The notes under the pieces are model-generated. The model did no database searches. It saw only the letters and a program-made list of their open reading frames with translations, and had not been told where the DNA came from. Below, piece after piece: positions 11,737 through 23,962 of a stretch of 64,000 nt of DNA. The first letter of the stretch is position 1; every line of letters starts with the position of its first letter. Source of the stretch: Cynocephalus volans (lineage: Eukaryota; Chordata; Mammalia; Dermoptera; Cynocephalidae); contig NC_084464.1 in assembly GCF_027409185.1 (NCBI RefSeq), positions 51,683,095 to 51,747,094 of the forward strand, given 5' to 3'. A program made the position numbers and the translations under genes.

Positions 11737-14118
11737 AGGTGTTGATATATTCCTAACATTTTATTGATTTTTGTTTAGATGTCTTAAGTATCTTTTGTTC
11801 CTTTCTTTCTAATTTTATGTTTGTCTTCTATATTTGTTGGTTTCTTGGGTTGGTAGATAAATTATATTTTTCTTTATTGTTAGCATTTTTGTTTTGCTGG
11901 CAGGTTTTGTTCTTTCTTGAGTATTCATGGAAGTGATGGTTGTTTTTGAGGTATCAAACCCAGCATTTCCTTGAGAATTTCTTGTAAGGCTGGTCATGTG
12001 GTAGTGAACTCCTGAAGTTTTTGTCTGTATGAGAGATATACTATTTTTCCTTCATTTTGTAAGGATAGCCTTGCTGGGTAAAGTATTCTTGGCTGGCAAT
12101 TTTTGTCCTTTAGTATTTTGAATTTATCATCCCATTCTTTTCTGGCTTTTAGGGTTTCTGATGAAAAGTCTGATGTAATTCTGATTGGGGGTCCTTTATA
12201 GATGACTTGCCGCTTCTCCCTTGCGGCTTTTAAGATTCTCTGTCTTTGAGATTTGCCAGTTTGACTGTCACATGTCTTGGAGAGGACTTTTTTGGGTTGA
12301 ATATGTTTGGGGATCTTTGGGGCTCATGAATCTGAAGATCTGTAACTTTCCCCTTACCTGAGAAGTTTTCTCCTATTATTTCATTGAATATGTATTCAAT
12401 GCCATTTCCTTTTTCTTCCCCTTCTGGATTACCCATGATTCAGACTTTTGAGTGCTTAATGTTGTCTGTTATCTCTCTTAGATTTTCGTCAAATTTTTAA
12501 ATTATTTTTTCTTTTTTCTGGTCTGCCTATGTTAATTCAAACAGACTGTCTTCAGGGTCAGAAATTCTCTTTTCTGCATGTTCTAGCCTGCTGGTTAGAC
12601 TCTCTGTTGTGTTTTTTATTTCACTGAATGAATCCTTCAGCTCCACAAGCTCTGCGACATTCTTTTTCAAGACACTGATTTCTTTGTACATTTCTTCTTT
12701 CAAAGCTATAATAACCAAAACAGCATGGTACTGGCATAAAAACAGACACATGGATCAATGGAATAGAATAGAGAACCCATAAATCAACCCATACACCTAC
12801 AGCCATCTGATCTTTGACAAAGGCAGCAAGTTTACACACTGGGGAAGAGACTGCCTCTTCAACAAATGGGGCTGGGAAAACTGGATATTCATAAGTAGAA
12901 GAATGAAACTAGACCTGTACCTCTCACCATATACCAAAATCAACTCAAAATGGATTAAAGAATTAAATATACATCCTGAAACAGTAAAACTCCTTAAAGA
13001 AAACATAGGGGAAAGACTCCAGGAAGTAGGAGTGGGTACATACTTCATGAATAGGACCCCAAAAGCATGGGCTACTAAAGAAAAAATAAACAAATGGGAT
13101 TATATCAAATGTAAAAGCTTCTGAACAGCAAAAGAAACAATCAACAGAGTGAAAAGCCATCCAACAGAGTGGAAGAAAATATTTGCAAAATATACATCTG
13201 ACAAAGGATTAATATCCAGAATTTTCAAGGAACTCAAACAACTTTACAGCAAAAAAACAAAGAACCCAATTAAAAAATGGACAAAGGAGCTGAATAGGCA
13301 TTTCTCAAAGGAAGATATACAAATGGCCAACAGACACATGAAAAAATGCTCGACATGACTAAACACTTGGGAAATGCAAATCAAAACCACTATGAGATAT
13401 CATCTCACTCCAGTCAGGATGGATGGCTAATATCCAAAAAACTGAGAATGACAGGTGCTGGAGAGGTTGTAGAGAAAAAGGAACTCTCGTACACTGTTGG
13501 TGGGACTGCAAAATGGTGCAGGCTTTACAGGATATGGTATGGAAGTTCCTCAAACAATTACAGATAAATCTACCACATGACCTAGTTATTCCACAGCTGG
13601 GAATATACCCAGATGAATGGAAATCATCATGCCAAAGGGATACCTGCACTCCAATGTTTATTGCAGCACTATTTACAATAGCCAAGGGTTGGAATCAGCC
13701 CAAATGTCCATCATCAGATGAGTGGATAAGGAAACTGTGGTATATCTACACAAGGGAATTCTACTCTGCTATAAAAAAGAATGAAATACTACTATTCACC
13801 ACAACATGGATGGACTTAAAGAAAATTATATTAAGTCAAACAAGTCAGGCACAGAAAGAGAAATACCACATGTTTTCACTTATTTGTGGGAGCTAAAAAT
13901 AAATAAATAAATAAACACACAAACAAATAAGGTGGGGGGAAGAAGACACAACAATCACAACAATTCCTTGAACTTTTTAAGACAGGTGAACAGATATGAT
14001 GTAGGGGGGAGAGGAGAAAAGGAGGGGGGAAGAGGAATGGGTAAAGGGTCATGAAAATCAACTACAATGTATATTGAGAAGTTAAAATAAAAATAAATAA
14101 ATAAATAAAAAATAAAAA
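11737..14118 (+). mobile_element. Younger L1 with 5' inversion and target-site duplication
   Basis: This L1 is flanked by the direct repeat TCTCCCAACAA at 11,726-11,736 and 14,119-14,129. Its first part, 11,737 to about 12,704, is inverted and carries ORF1 on the minus strand. The rest, about 12,705-13,896, is ORF2 C-terminal sequence on the plus strand, followed by a purine-rich 3' UTR and an AAAT-rich tail. An inverted 5' part joined to a sense 3' part is the product expected from twin priming. The longest sense frame is 13,423-13,896 (157 codons). It is close to the 3,600-4,593 copy in its 3' part. Confidence 0.93.
11770..12751 (-). pseudogene. L1 ORF1 in the inverted part, broken
   Basis: Read on the minus strand, the 12,527-12,751 frame carries a coiled-coil with heptad leucines. 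Frames at 12,230-12,436 and 11,815-11,997 continue into RNA-binding and C-terminal sequence and the inter-ORF region. Stops and a frameshift separate them. Only part of 12,527-12,751 (below about 12,705) belongs to the inverted segment; the rest of that frame runs over the inversion junction. Confidence 0.75.
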
Positions 14119-15789
14119 TCTCCCAACAAGGAAAACCCCAGGACCAGATGGCTTCACTGCTGAATTCTATCAAACATTTAAAGAAGAATTAATAGCAATT
14201 ATTTTCAAACTCTTCCAAAAAATTGAAAAGGAGGGAATACTTCCAAAGTCATTGTAAGAGGCCAGCATTACCCTCATACCAAAACCAGAAAAGACACAAT
14301 AAAAGAATAAAACTATAGACCAATATCCCTAATGAATGCAGATTTGAAGATTTTCAACAAAATACTAACAACACACAAAAATTAATAGCTTTCCTATATG
14401 CCAATAACAAAATAGCTGAAATAGAAATCAGGAAAGTAATTCCATTCCCAATAGCTACCAAAAAAATGAAATACCTAGGAGTAAATTTCACCAAGAAGGT
14501 GAAGGACCTCTACAAAACTATAAATTGTTGGTGAAAAAAATTGAAGAGAACATAAATAAATTTTTAAAATACCATGTTCATGAGTTGGAGGAATTAACAT
14601 CATCAAAATGTCCATATAACCCAAAGCAATGTATACATTCAACACAATCCCTATCTAAATACCAACAACATTTTTCTCAGAAATAGAAAAATCATCTTAA
14701 AAATGTTATGGAACCACAAAAGACCCTGTATAGCTAAAGCAATCTTTATTAAAAAAAAACAAAGTTGTAGGCATCACACTTCCTGACTTCAAAATACACT
14801 ATACAGCTATTGTAACCAAAACAGCATGGTACTGGCACAAAAACAGACAAATAGACCAAAGGAACAGAATAGAAATCCCAGATATAAACCTATGCACTTA
14901 CAGCCAACTGATTTTTGACAAAGGTGCCAAAAATATACAGTGGGGAAAGATAGTCTCATCAATACATGGTGCTAAAAAAACTGGATATTCACATGCAGAA
15001 GACTGAAACTTGACCCCTATCTCTCACCATACATAAAAATCAACTCAAAGTGCATCAAAGACCCCAAAACTATGAAGCTAATAGAAGAAAACATAGGGGG
15101 AACACTACTCAGAGTGGGTACTGCTTCTTTGAGCAAGACTACAAAGGCATAGACAACTAAAGCAAAAATACAGAAATGGGACTACATCAAACTAAAAAGC
15201 TTATACACAGCAAGGGACACTATAAACAAAGTGAAGAGATAACCTACAGAATGGGAGAAAGTGTTTACAAACTACACATCTGATAAGGGACTAATATCTA
15301 GAATGTATAAGGAACTCAACTCAATAGTAAAAAAAACCTCAAATAACCCAATTAAAAAATGAGCAAAAGACATGAACAGACATTTTTCAGAAGAAGACAT
15401 ACAAATGGCCAACAGGCACATAAAAAAAAAAAAAGCTCAAAATCACTAATTGTCAGGGAAATGCAAATTAAAATGAGATATTATCTCACTACAGTTAGAA
15501 TGTCTACTATCAAACAGATAGAAAATAAATGCTGAAGAGGATGAGGAGAAAAAGGAACTCCTCTACATTGCCAGTGGGAATGTAAATTGGCACAGCCATT
15601 GTGGAAAACAGTATGGAGGTTCCTCAGAGAACTAAATATAGATCTACCTTATGGCCCAGCTATACCACTACTGGGTATATACCCAAAAGAAATGAAATCA
15701 ATATATCAAAAAGACACCTGCACTCCCATTTTCATTGCAACACTATTCACGATTGCCAAGAGATGAAATTAACCTAAATGCCCAACAAC

Positions 15790-16640
15790 ATAGCATGATG
15801 TAAAGCAGCTTAATATCAAATGATGATGTTAATGACAATGAGAGAGGGAGAAAGAAAAACAGAATAAATGAGAAAGTATATGCGGTTAACATCCTTGTGA
15901 ATGTCTTTGTGTGTTTTAAATATGGTGCAGTCTGTTTTTTATGGTATACAATAAAAACAAAAAGGCTTTTAAAAAAAGTGTTTGTGGCGAAATGTTAGCC
16001 ATGAGTAGATCGGAGTATGATATATGGAAATTCATTCTTGCAACTTTTCTATAATTTGGCACTACCCCTCGTTCCCCATCTTGGTGCCAGCCTGAAGACA
16101 ACAGCCAGCATTCCTCATATGCACTCAATACTGGAAAGAGTGAAACAGATCTTATTCTCAAACAACTGTAGTTTTTGTTTGGATCTGTCTGGTGGTTCCT
16201 TGAAGAACTGTCTCAAAGAGCTTGTCTTTATTTTTCCTAACTACAAACACTCCTGGGGTTGAGGCAGCTAAATGGACAGAATTTGTTGAAAACACTTAAA
16301 GGCAAATATGTCAGCTGCTGCTGCCCCAAAAAGAGATAACAATTCGGGAAAACAATAAACTAACCTAAAAGCCTGGGAAGAAAGGCTGGGGAATGAGATG
16401 CTTCGGTGAATAAGCATTTTTAAAAGCTTTCACACATTCCTGGGGATCTAGAAGGCCATGCACATAAGCAGGGCCTCTTAACCTTTAGCTAATCTTCAGT
16501 CCCTGCCAACCAGGAAATAAAGGCTAAGGCAGAATTGTAAACTGTTTGGTTAAGCATTGAAGGCACACGCCAGTTCACATACAGCGTCCAAATGCAAAGA
16601 CAGGGATTATTTTTTTTTCTTTTCATTCCAGGTGTTTAAG
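15790..16640. other. Unassigned AT-rich stretch, possibly L1 5' UTR
   Basis: The host L1 ends near 15,790 and the next recognisable L1 body begins near 16,640. The stretch 16,380-16,560 vaguely resembles L1M 5' UTR sequence, so the next L1 may start earlier than I have placed it. No coding frame of interest is seen. Confidence 0.4.
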
Positions 16641-18257
16641 AAAATCTCTATCAAATCACTAGCTGACCACTATACTAATGAAACAAAGATTCAGTGATGA
16701 CACATGACAAAGGAGATTGTCTTTTCAAAATTAGCTCAGAAGTCACTAAACATACAATTAAACAACAAACATAACTAGCAGCAACAATAAACCCTGGTGG
16801 AAGAGGGAGAATCTGATTTCCAGAGTTGGACATAATGTTCAAAATGTTCAGTTTTCAACAAAAAATTATGAGGAATGCAAAGCAACAAGGAAGTATGGAC
16901 TATACATAGGTTAAAAAAAAATTGAAAGAAACCATCCCCAAGGAAGTCCAGATACCGGGGCTTTAAAGCAATTATTTAAAATATACTCAAGGAGCTAAAG
17001 AAAGCCATGTACACAGACCTAAAGAAAACCAAGAGAATGGAGGATACTAACAAATATAAATATAAAAATATACTCATACATATATTCACACACATATCAT
17101 TCACACATACAATAAAGAGATAGGGATTACAAAAAGAAACCAAATAGAAATTCTGGAATTAAAAAATACGATAAAGGAAATGAAAAATTCATTGGAGAGG
17201 TTCAACAGAACATTTGAGCAGATGAAAAAAAGAACTGATGAACTTGAAGATAGGTCAATTGAGATTATAATAGTCTGAGGAATGGAAAGAAAAAAAATGA
17301 AGAAAATAAACAGAACTTGAGAGACCTGTGGAACACCATCAAGCATAAACACATTTGCATAGTGAAAGTCTCAGAAAAAGATAATAGAGTGAATGGAGCA
17401 AAAGGAATATTTAAAAAAAAATAACAGCCAGAAACTTCCCAAATTTGGTAAAAGACATGAATCTGCATATCCAAGAAGTTTGAGTAACTCTAAGTATGAT
17501 AAATTTGAAGAGATTCCCACCAAGACTTATTGTAGCTAACTGGTTGCAATCCAAAGACAAGGAGAGTATGAAAGTAGCCAAAACGAAGTAATTTATCTTG
17601 TACAAGGGATCTTTAATAAAATGAAAAGCTGATTTTTTATTAGAAATCATGGAGGTCAAAAGGTAGTGGGCTGACATATTCAAAGTGCTGAAAGAAAAAC
17701 AAACAAACAAAAAACCCTGTTGACCAAGAATTCTATATCTGGCATAACCATCCTTAAAATATGAAGGAGAAATTAAGATATTCCTATATAAAGAAAAGTT
17801 AAGAGAGTACAAACTCATCAAGGCTAGTAGCTGTACCCTATGAAGAATGCAAAAGAGAGTCCTTCAGGTTACAATAAAAAGATACTAGATAGTAATACAA
17901 ATCCACATGAAGAAATAAATAACACAAGTAAATGTAACTATATAGGTAAATATATGTCAGTATTACTATATTTTTGGTTTGTAACTGCTTTCTAATTTCC
18001 TTTATGATTTCAAATACAATTTCATAAAACAATAATTATAAATCTGTGTTTATGGGTACATGATGTATAAAGATGTAATAATATGTTATTGTGACAATAA
18101 CATAAGGTGGGGGATGGAGTTACATAGGAGCAGAGTTTTTGAATACAACTAAAACTAAGTTGGTACTAACTCTAACTAAATTGTTTTAAATGAAAATGTT
18201 AATTGTAATCCCCAGGGAAAGTAATAAGAAAATAACTTTAAAAATACAATAGATAAA

Positions 18258-18562
18258 TGAGAAGGTGCCACATGTCCTCACTCATAAGTGGGAGGTAGGA
18301 GCTAAGAGAGAAAAAAGGAGGGAAAGAAAGGCCACAGTGGTGTGTTGGACTTGCAGAGGGAGAGAAAAGACCTAGGGTTTGGGGGGAGGGGGAGGGGGTT
18401 GGGGGAGGTTGGATGGGGGACATAATTCCAATTTGTGGGGGTAGGAATGCTGATAGTACTGATCTGATCATCACTTCTCAATCACAGGTGCTAATGGTCA
18501 GCTCTGTGCCCCATGAATATGTATAATCAATAAAAATAAAAAATAAAATTAAAAAATAAATA
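18258..18562 (+). mobile_element. Short L1 3' end insertion
   Basis: About 300 bp of L1 3' end interrupts the older L1. It starts with the end of ORF2 (an ACTCATAAGTGGGAG-type motif), followed by a G-rich purine tract at about 18,378-18,420, an AATAAAAATAAA-type end and an A-rich tail. The host L1 continues after it. A clean target-site duplication is not clear because both flanks are A-rich. Confidence 0.75.
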
Positions 18563-19657
18563 AGGAAATCAAAATGATACACTAAAGAATATATATATAT
18601 ATTAAACACAAAAGAAGGCAGACATGAAGAAATTGAGGAACAAAAAAGATAGAAAATATAGGAAAAACAAAGAAAAATGGCAAAAGTAACCCTTTCATTA
18701 CCAGTAATTACATTAAAAAATAAATGGATTAAAGTCTCATATTAAAAGGCAGAAATTGGCAGAATGGATAAAAAATAATTTGCTATCTTTAATTTAGATG
18801 TAAAATATGTTGAAAGTGAAAGTATGGAAAATATATTCCATGCAAATAGTAACCAAAAAGGAGTAGGAATGGCTTTACTAATACAAACAAAATAGACTTT
18901 AAGACAAGAATGGTTACAAGAGATAAAGTAGGACGTTATATAATAATGAAAGAGTCAATCAATCAAGAAGATATAACAATTATATAGCATATGCACCTAA
19001 CAACAGAGCTTCAAAATATATAAAATAACTGTCAGAGTCAAAGGGAGAAATAGATACCTCAAAAATAATGCTTGGTGACCTCAGTATACCACTTTTAATA
19101 CAAGTAGATAGGAGATCATCAAGGAAATAGAAGACTTGAACAACACTATAAACCAACGAGACCTAATATCTGTAGAACACTCCCCCAACAACAGAATATA
19201 CATTTTTCTCAAGTCCGCGTGGAACATTCTCCAGTGTAGAACATAAGTTTGACAATAAAACAAATCTCAATAAATGTAAAATAATGAAATCATACAACCA
19301 CAATGAGTGAAATTAGAAATGAGAAACCACAATGAGAAAATTCAGAAATACGTAGAAGTCAAACAACACACTCTTAACCCAACAGGTCAAAAAAAGAAAT
19401 CAAAAGAAAAAATTTGAAATTCTCCGGTATAAATAAAAACAAATCCACAACATACTAAAATATATGAGATGTAGGAAAAGCAGCACTCAGAGAGAAATTT
19501 TTAGCTGCATACATCTACATTAAAAAACAAGAAACATCTCAAATCAATAACCTAACTATATACTTTAATAAACTATGAAAACAACAACAACAAAAAAGAC
19601 TAAACCCAAAGCAAGCAGAAGAAAGGAAATAATAAAGATTAGAGTGGACATAAATAA

Positions 19658-19682
19658 AATATAGAGAGAGAGAGAGAGAGAA
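19658..19682. repeat. (GA)n simple repeat
   Basis: A run of about ten GA units lies inside the ORF2 part of the old L1. Confidence 0.9.
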
Positions 19683-20418
19683 TGAACCCAAAAGTTGGTT
19701 CTTTGAAAAAAATCAACAAAACTGACAAAACTTTAGACCAACCAAAAAAACAAAAAAAAGAAAAGGCTCAAATTTCTAAAATCCGTAATGAAAGAGGGGA
19801 CATTACTATGGACTTTACAGAAATAAAAGGGATTATAAGGGAATAATATGAACAATTGTATTGTAACAAATTAGATAAACTGAATGAAATGGGCAAATTC
19901 CTAGAAAGACACAAACTACCAATAACTGACTTATGAAGAAATATAAAGCATTGACATATAGAATGCTTCAATGGAATAGAATTTAGAGTACAGAAACAAA
20001 CTCATACTCCTATGTCACTTAGTTTTTGCCAAGGGTCCCAAGACTATGCAATGGGGAAAGAACAGTGTTTTCAACAAATGATGTTGAGACAACTAATTGT
20101 ATATCCACATGCAAAATAACTAATTTGGATCCCTGCTCATACCACACATATTTAAATTTAAAATGATAAAAGACCAAGTGCTAAAACTATGCAAATTTTT
20201 ATTTTAAAAAGGGAGTAATCTTAATGACCTTGGATTTGGTGATGGATTCTTAGATATGACACCAAAAGAAAGCATAAGCAACAAAAGAAAAAAAAACCCT
20301 ATAAATTGGACTTCATCAAAATTAAAAATTTTTGTGCATCAGAGGACATTATCAAGAAAGTGGAAAAAACAACAGACTGGGAGAAAATATTTTCAAAGCA
20401 TATATACTGTAAGGGACT

Positions 20419-20775
20419 TGATTTGCACTGAATCTTTGTGTACCCCCAAAATTCATATGTTGAAATCCTAACCTCCAAGATAATGGTATTAGGAGGTAGG
20501 GCCTTTCAGAGGTGGTTCATAAGGGTTTGCCCTTATGAATGGGACTAACACCCTCATAAAAGAGGCCCAAGAGAGCTCCTTTGTTCCTTCCACCCTGTGA
20601 GGATGCAGTGTGAGATGACAACCATCTAACCAGGAAGCAGGCCCTCACCAGACACCGAATCTGCCAGCACCTTAATATTGGACGTCCCATCTTCCAGAAT
20701 CGTGTGAAATAAATTTCTGTTTTATGCCACCCATGCCATGGTACTCTTTTATAACAGCCCAAACAGAGTAAGGTA
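20419..20775 (+). mobile_element. Solo MaLR-type LTR in L1
   Basis: This LTR of about 357 bp starts TGATTTGCACTG and contains an AATAAA within its last quarter. It is flanked by GGACT (20,414-20,418) and GGTCT (20,776-20,780), a 5-bp duplication with one difference. The surrounding L1 ORF2 reads through when it is removed. It resembles ERVL-MaLR LTRs by sequence memory. Confidence 0.85.
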
Positions 20776-21170
20776 GGTCTAGTATCCAAACATATATAAA
20801 GAACTCTTAAAATTTAACAACAAAAATACAAACCACCCAATTCTTTAAAATGGGCAATGGACTGGAATAGATATTTTTCCAAAGAAGATATACCAAGAAG
20901 ATATGGTCAATAAACACATGAAAAGATGCTCAAAATTTTTAGTCATTAGAGAAATATAAATCAAAACCACGTCACACCTACTAGTATAACTTATAACTTT
21001 TAAAAAGAAAAGAGAAGAACAAGTGTTGACAAGGATGTGGAAAGACTGGAACCCTTATACATTACTGGGAGGAATGCAAATTTGGTTCAGCTACTATGGA
21101 TACCATTTTGGCTGTTCCTCAAAAAGTCAAACATAGGATTACTGTATGAAGGAGCAATTGCACTCCTAGG

Positions 21171-21577
21171 TGAAAGGGATGGCCCGGAGTCACAAAGAAT
21201 TACACCGAGAGACAGATACTCAGCCAGATTGTATATTGGCGGGCTTCAGGGGCGAGCGGGTGGGCTGCCTTCTCAAAGCGGGAGCAGCTGCATGAAGAAC
21301 TAGGGAGGGCCTTATATATCCTAATAGGTTGAGCTGTCTCATTGACATTGGACGAGAGGACCAAGTGAGAGTTTAAGCTGAGCTGGGACTTTCCTATAGG
21401 TGGGGAAAATTGCGCGCAGGGGAAGGTTATGTGGTGGTGAGGGAGAAGGGGGAGGGGGTGTCTCTTATGGTTCTCGGAAAATGTGAAACTTTCTGCAGCC
21501 ATTTTGGGTGTTCTTCCTGTCCACCTGCTGCCATTTTAGACTGACATTGGTCATGGTCATAACATAATTGGCTAACA
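21171..21577 (-). mobile_element. Solo ERV LTR with TG...CA ends and perfect 5-bp duplication
   Basis: A 407-bp insert starts TG and ends CA and is flanked by CTAGG at 21,166-21,170 and 21,578-21,582. Removing it restores the L1 ORF2 reading. In element sense (minus strand) it has a U3-like region with AAAATGG motifs and a TATATAAGG-type TATA box at about 21,314-21,322, ending in TTTCA. It is GC-richer than its surroundings. This composition fits a class I (ERV1-like) LTR better than MaLR, but the family is not identified. It is a solo LTR with no internal viral sequence, as left by LTR-LTR recombination. Confidence 0.9.
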
Positions 21578-22119
21578 CTAGGTATATATCCAAGAGGACT
21601 GAAAACATGTCCAAACAAAAACATGCGTACATAATGTCCATAGCACAATTGTTCATAATAGCCAAAGACTGAAAACAACCCAAACGTCCATCAATTGATA
21701 AATCAGTAAACAAAGTATATGGCATCTCCATACAATGCAATATTATTTAGCCCTAAAAATAATGAGGTACGGATACATGCTACAATATGGATGTACCTTG
21801 AAAACATTATGCTAAGCAAAAGAAGGCAGACACAAAGGTTATCTATTATGTGACTGATTGCATTTATGTGAAATGTCCAGAACAGGTAAATCCATTGAAA
21901 CAGAAAGCCAATTAGTGGTTGCCAGAGGCTGCAGGGAAGGCAGAATGGGGAATAACTGCTTAATGTGTATAGGGCTTCATTTTCGGGTGATAAAAATATT
22001 CTAAAATTAGGTAGTGGTGATGGTTGTACAATATTGTGAATACACTATAAGCCACTGAATTGTACACTTTAAAACGATGAGCTTTATGTTGTGAATTTTA
22101 TGCCAATTTTTAAAAAATG

Positions 22120-22880
22120 AATATATGAGGCTCAAATATGATGATGCATTTGAACTTTTCAGGACAGGGTCTTTCAACATATGTGCCAAATAAATATTAA
22201 CATACAAGCATCCCACAACTCGCTTTTCAGACGTTCTCCTCTTCTCACTGTCACTGATACTTCCATCTGCTCTGCAACCCTCTCCCACTGGCTGGATCCT
22301 TGATGTTGAGTCTCTGAGAACCAGGATCTTCTAGGAACCACAGCAGAGGCGGGAGGAGAAGGGCGTTGGGCAAACCTTCCTCTTAAGGGTCTTGGTCCTC
22401 ACAGGCTGGCCGGGACTTTTCAAGCATTTCTCCCTAGGGTGAAAGCCTTTGGTAGGAGAGAAAGGATCAGAAGTTGGCATTAGGAGGGCCTGACTTGCAA
22501 ACCCACCCCTTGGCTTGAGGCAGGTATGTTCTGGAAGGTGCTTTCTTCTGGGATAAAATGGACATGAGGACTCCAGGACCACACGTCACGTATTCGTGAT
22601 TCAATGGCCTGGTAAATATAAAGTGGGAGGCAAGGCCAGCAGAGCGTGCACTTGGGCCTTTCCCCCCAGAAACCAGGCCCTGGGCCTATATCCTGGAAGT
22701 TCCCTCCTCAGGTGGCACCACACCCCCAGCAACTTCCCCAACAGGCGTTTCCCAGAAACCCCCAAATCCACAGACCCCAGAAGTCCCTGCCCCCACTCCT
22801 GCCCAGGAAGGCTGGTCTAAGACCCTTCAGAGGCTGCGGAACCTTCTGGAAGGCCCAGTGCCCCTCCCCTCCCCAGAAAG
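22120..22880. other. Unique sequence upstream of the CpG-island promoter
   Basis: GC content rises across this stretch after the end of the L1 cluster. I see no repeat family and no convincing exon. Short open frames are present on both strands but lack support. Confidence 0.5.
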
Positions 22881-23460
22881 ACAGGGTTGCCTCTGATTGG
22901 AGGAGGCCTGTGGGAGGGCGGGGCGATGGGCGTGGCTAACGGCCGTGGAGAGGCGGTTGGCAGTGACTTCCGGGAAGGCACTTAGCTTATGGCGTCCAAG
23001 ATGTCTCTGAGCTGCTCCATGTTTGAGTGACTGGGTCATGGAGACTCCCCAGGAAGATGGGAACTGCCCTAAGGAAGCCGGAAATCCGCCGAGGCCCAGG
23101 AGGTGGAGAGCTGGGGCGCCTCCTCCCTTCTCCTCGCTTACCCCGTGTGGGTTCGGGACGTTTCGGTCGAGGAGACCCCGGGCCCTGCCTCTTCCTCCGG
23201 CGCCTCGCGTCGCTTCCCGGGAGGGATGCGGTGGTTTGCGGGCCGCTCCTGCCTGCCGGGGCCTCGCCCTCGCTCTTGTCCGCTGTTCTTTCCCTCAGTG
23301 TTTCCTCCCTCGTGGAAGGAAGATCCCGTCCTCCCGTCCCCGGGAGAGTCTCCTGAGCGTGTGAAAGAGCCCGGACTCTGACGACCAGTCTGCGTGCCGC
23401 TCAGGGCAGCCTCTGTCACTGCGGGTCTGTCACTCCCGCGCTCGCCCCTTCTAAGCCCCG
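22880..23460 (+). promoter_or_regulatory. CpG-island promoter, TATA-less
   Basis: CpG is dense here and sparse elsewhere in the window. An inverted CCAAT box (ATTGG, 22,896-22,900), a GC box (GGGCGGGGCG, 22,916-22,925) and an ETS site (ACTTCCGG, 22,966-22,973) lie within 80 bp, followed by ATGGCG at 22,989. This is the layout of a broad, TATA-less promoter of germline- or housekeeping-type. The downstream acceptor and poly(A) signal on the plus strand support plus-strand transcription. Bidirectional activity is possible. Confidence 0.8.
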
Positions 23461-23824
23461 TTTCTCTCCTCTTCTTGCTATGATGGTTGAAGGTTGGGGT
23501 GGATGGAGCCCCAGACCCGGGGTTAGAAGACCTGTCATCAAGTGCTAGGTCTTCCACCTGAGCTCTGTGTGCTCATGGGAGATACACCTGACCCTTTGTG
23601 AGCCTGTCCTCTCACCTGAAGAGTGACTAAATGATAACGTCTAATTCAGAATTCTTGTGGGAGTGGGAGTGATTGTCTTGAAAACAGATGTGCTACCAAT
23701 TACTTATGGTGATTTTGACTTTGTCTACTTTTCTTGCTGCCGCCTGTCTGTGTCAAGTGTCTTTTTATTTTTTCTTTCATAGGGATAGTCGCTGGGGTGA
23801 TCATCAGCCAAACTGACAAAGAGC

Positions 23825-23962
23825 ATGGAGGCAGTTCGTTTGTCCACACCACCATTCTCCGGGAACTGGGAAGCCACCCTTCAGAAGGACCCATCCCAGC
23901 AGGACCTTGCCCAGGCTCCTTCCTTCCCAGGCTTGTCTAGCTTTAGCCATCTGGGAAAGTAG
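23825..23962 (+). other. Small open frame in the predicted terminal exon (45 codons)
   Basis: This is the first ATG frame in the terminal exon. It runs 45 codons to a TAG and is rich in Ser, Pro and Gln. I do not recognise it and cannot show that it is translated. Another frame, open across the exon start to 23,940, is at least as long. Confidence 0.25.

Larger units (their letters stand above)
5310..15790 (+). repeat. Long old L1 (L1M-type), split by a MaLR provirus and a younger L1
   Basis: The parts in order are a 5' UTR-like region (5,310-6,300), an ORF1 relic (about 6,390-7,340), the ORF2 endonuclease region (about 7,880-8,940), then after the MaLR the ORF2 middle (11,402-11,736), then after the younger L1 the ORF2 remainder (14,119-15,775). 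The flanking halves rejoin in order at both insertions. There is also an internal loss of reverse-transcriptase sequence at about 14,360. The element stops inside ORF2 near 15,790 without a recognisable 3' UTR. Many stops make it non-coding. It is the host element of the insertion series and so the oldest layer here. Confidence 0.88.
16640..22120 (+). repeat. Old L1 (L1M-type), near full length, with three later insertions
   Basis: An ORF1 relic can be read at about 17,000-17,860, ORF2 at about 18,700-21,850 with an internal loss near 19,960, and a 3' end at 21,850-22,120 that ends in an A-rich stretch. The L1 body rejoins in order after removal of inserts at about 18,258-18,562, 20,419-20,775 and 21,171-21,577. 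No frame is intact. The 5' edge is uncertain. Confidence 0.85.

Noticed and set aside
23138..23557. 139-codon minus-strand frame in the CpG island
   Set aside because: GC-rich DNA opens frames on both strands. There is no recognisable protein, and the promoter and splice signals point to plus-strand transcription.
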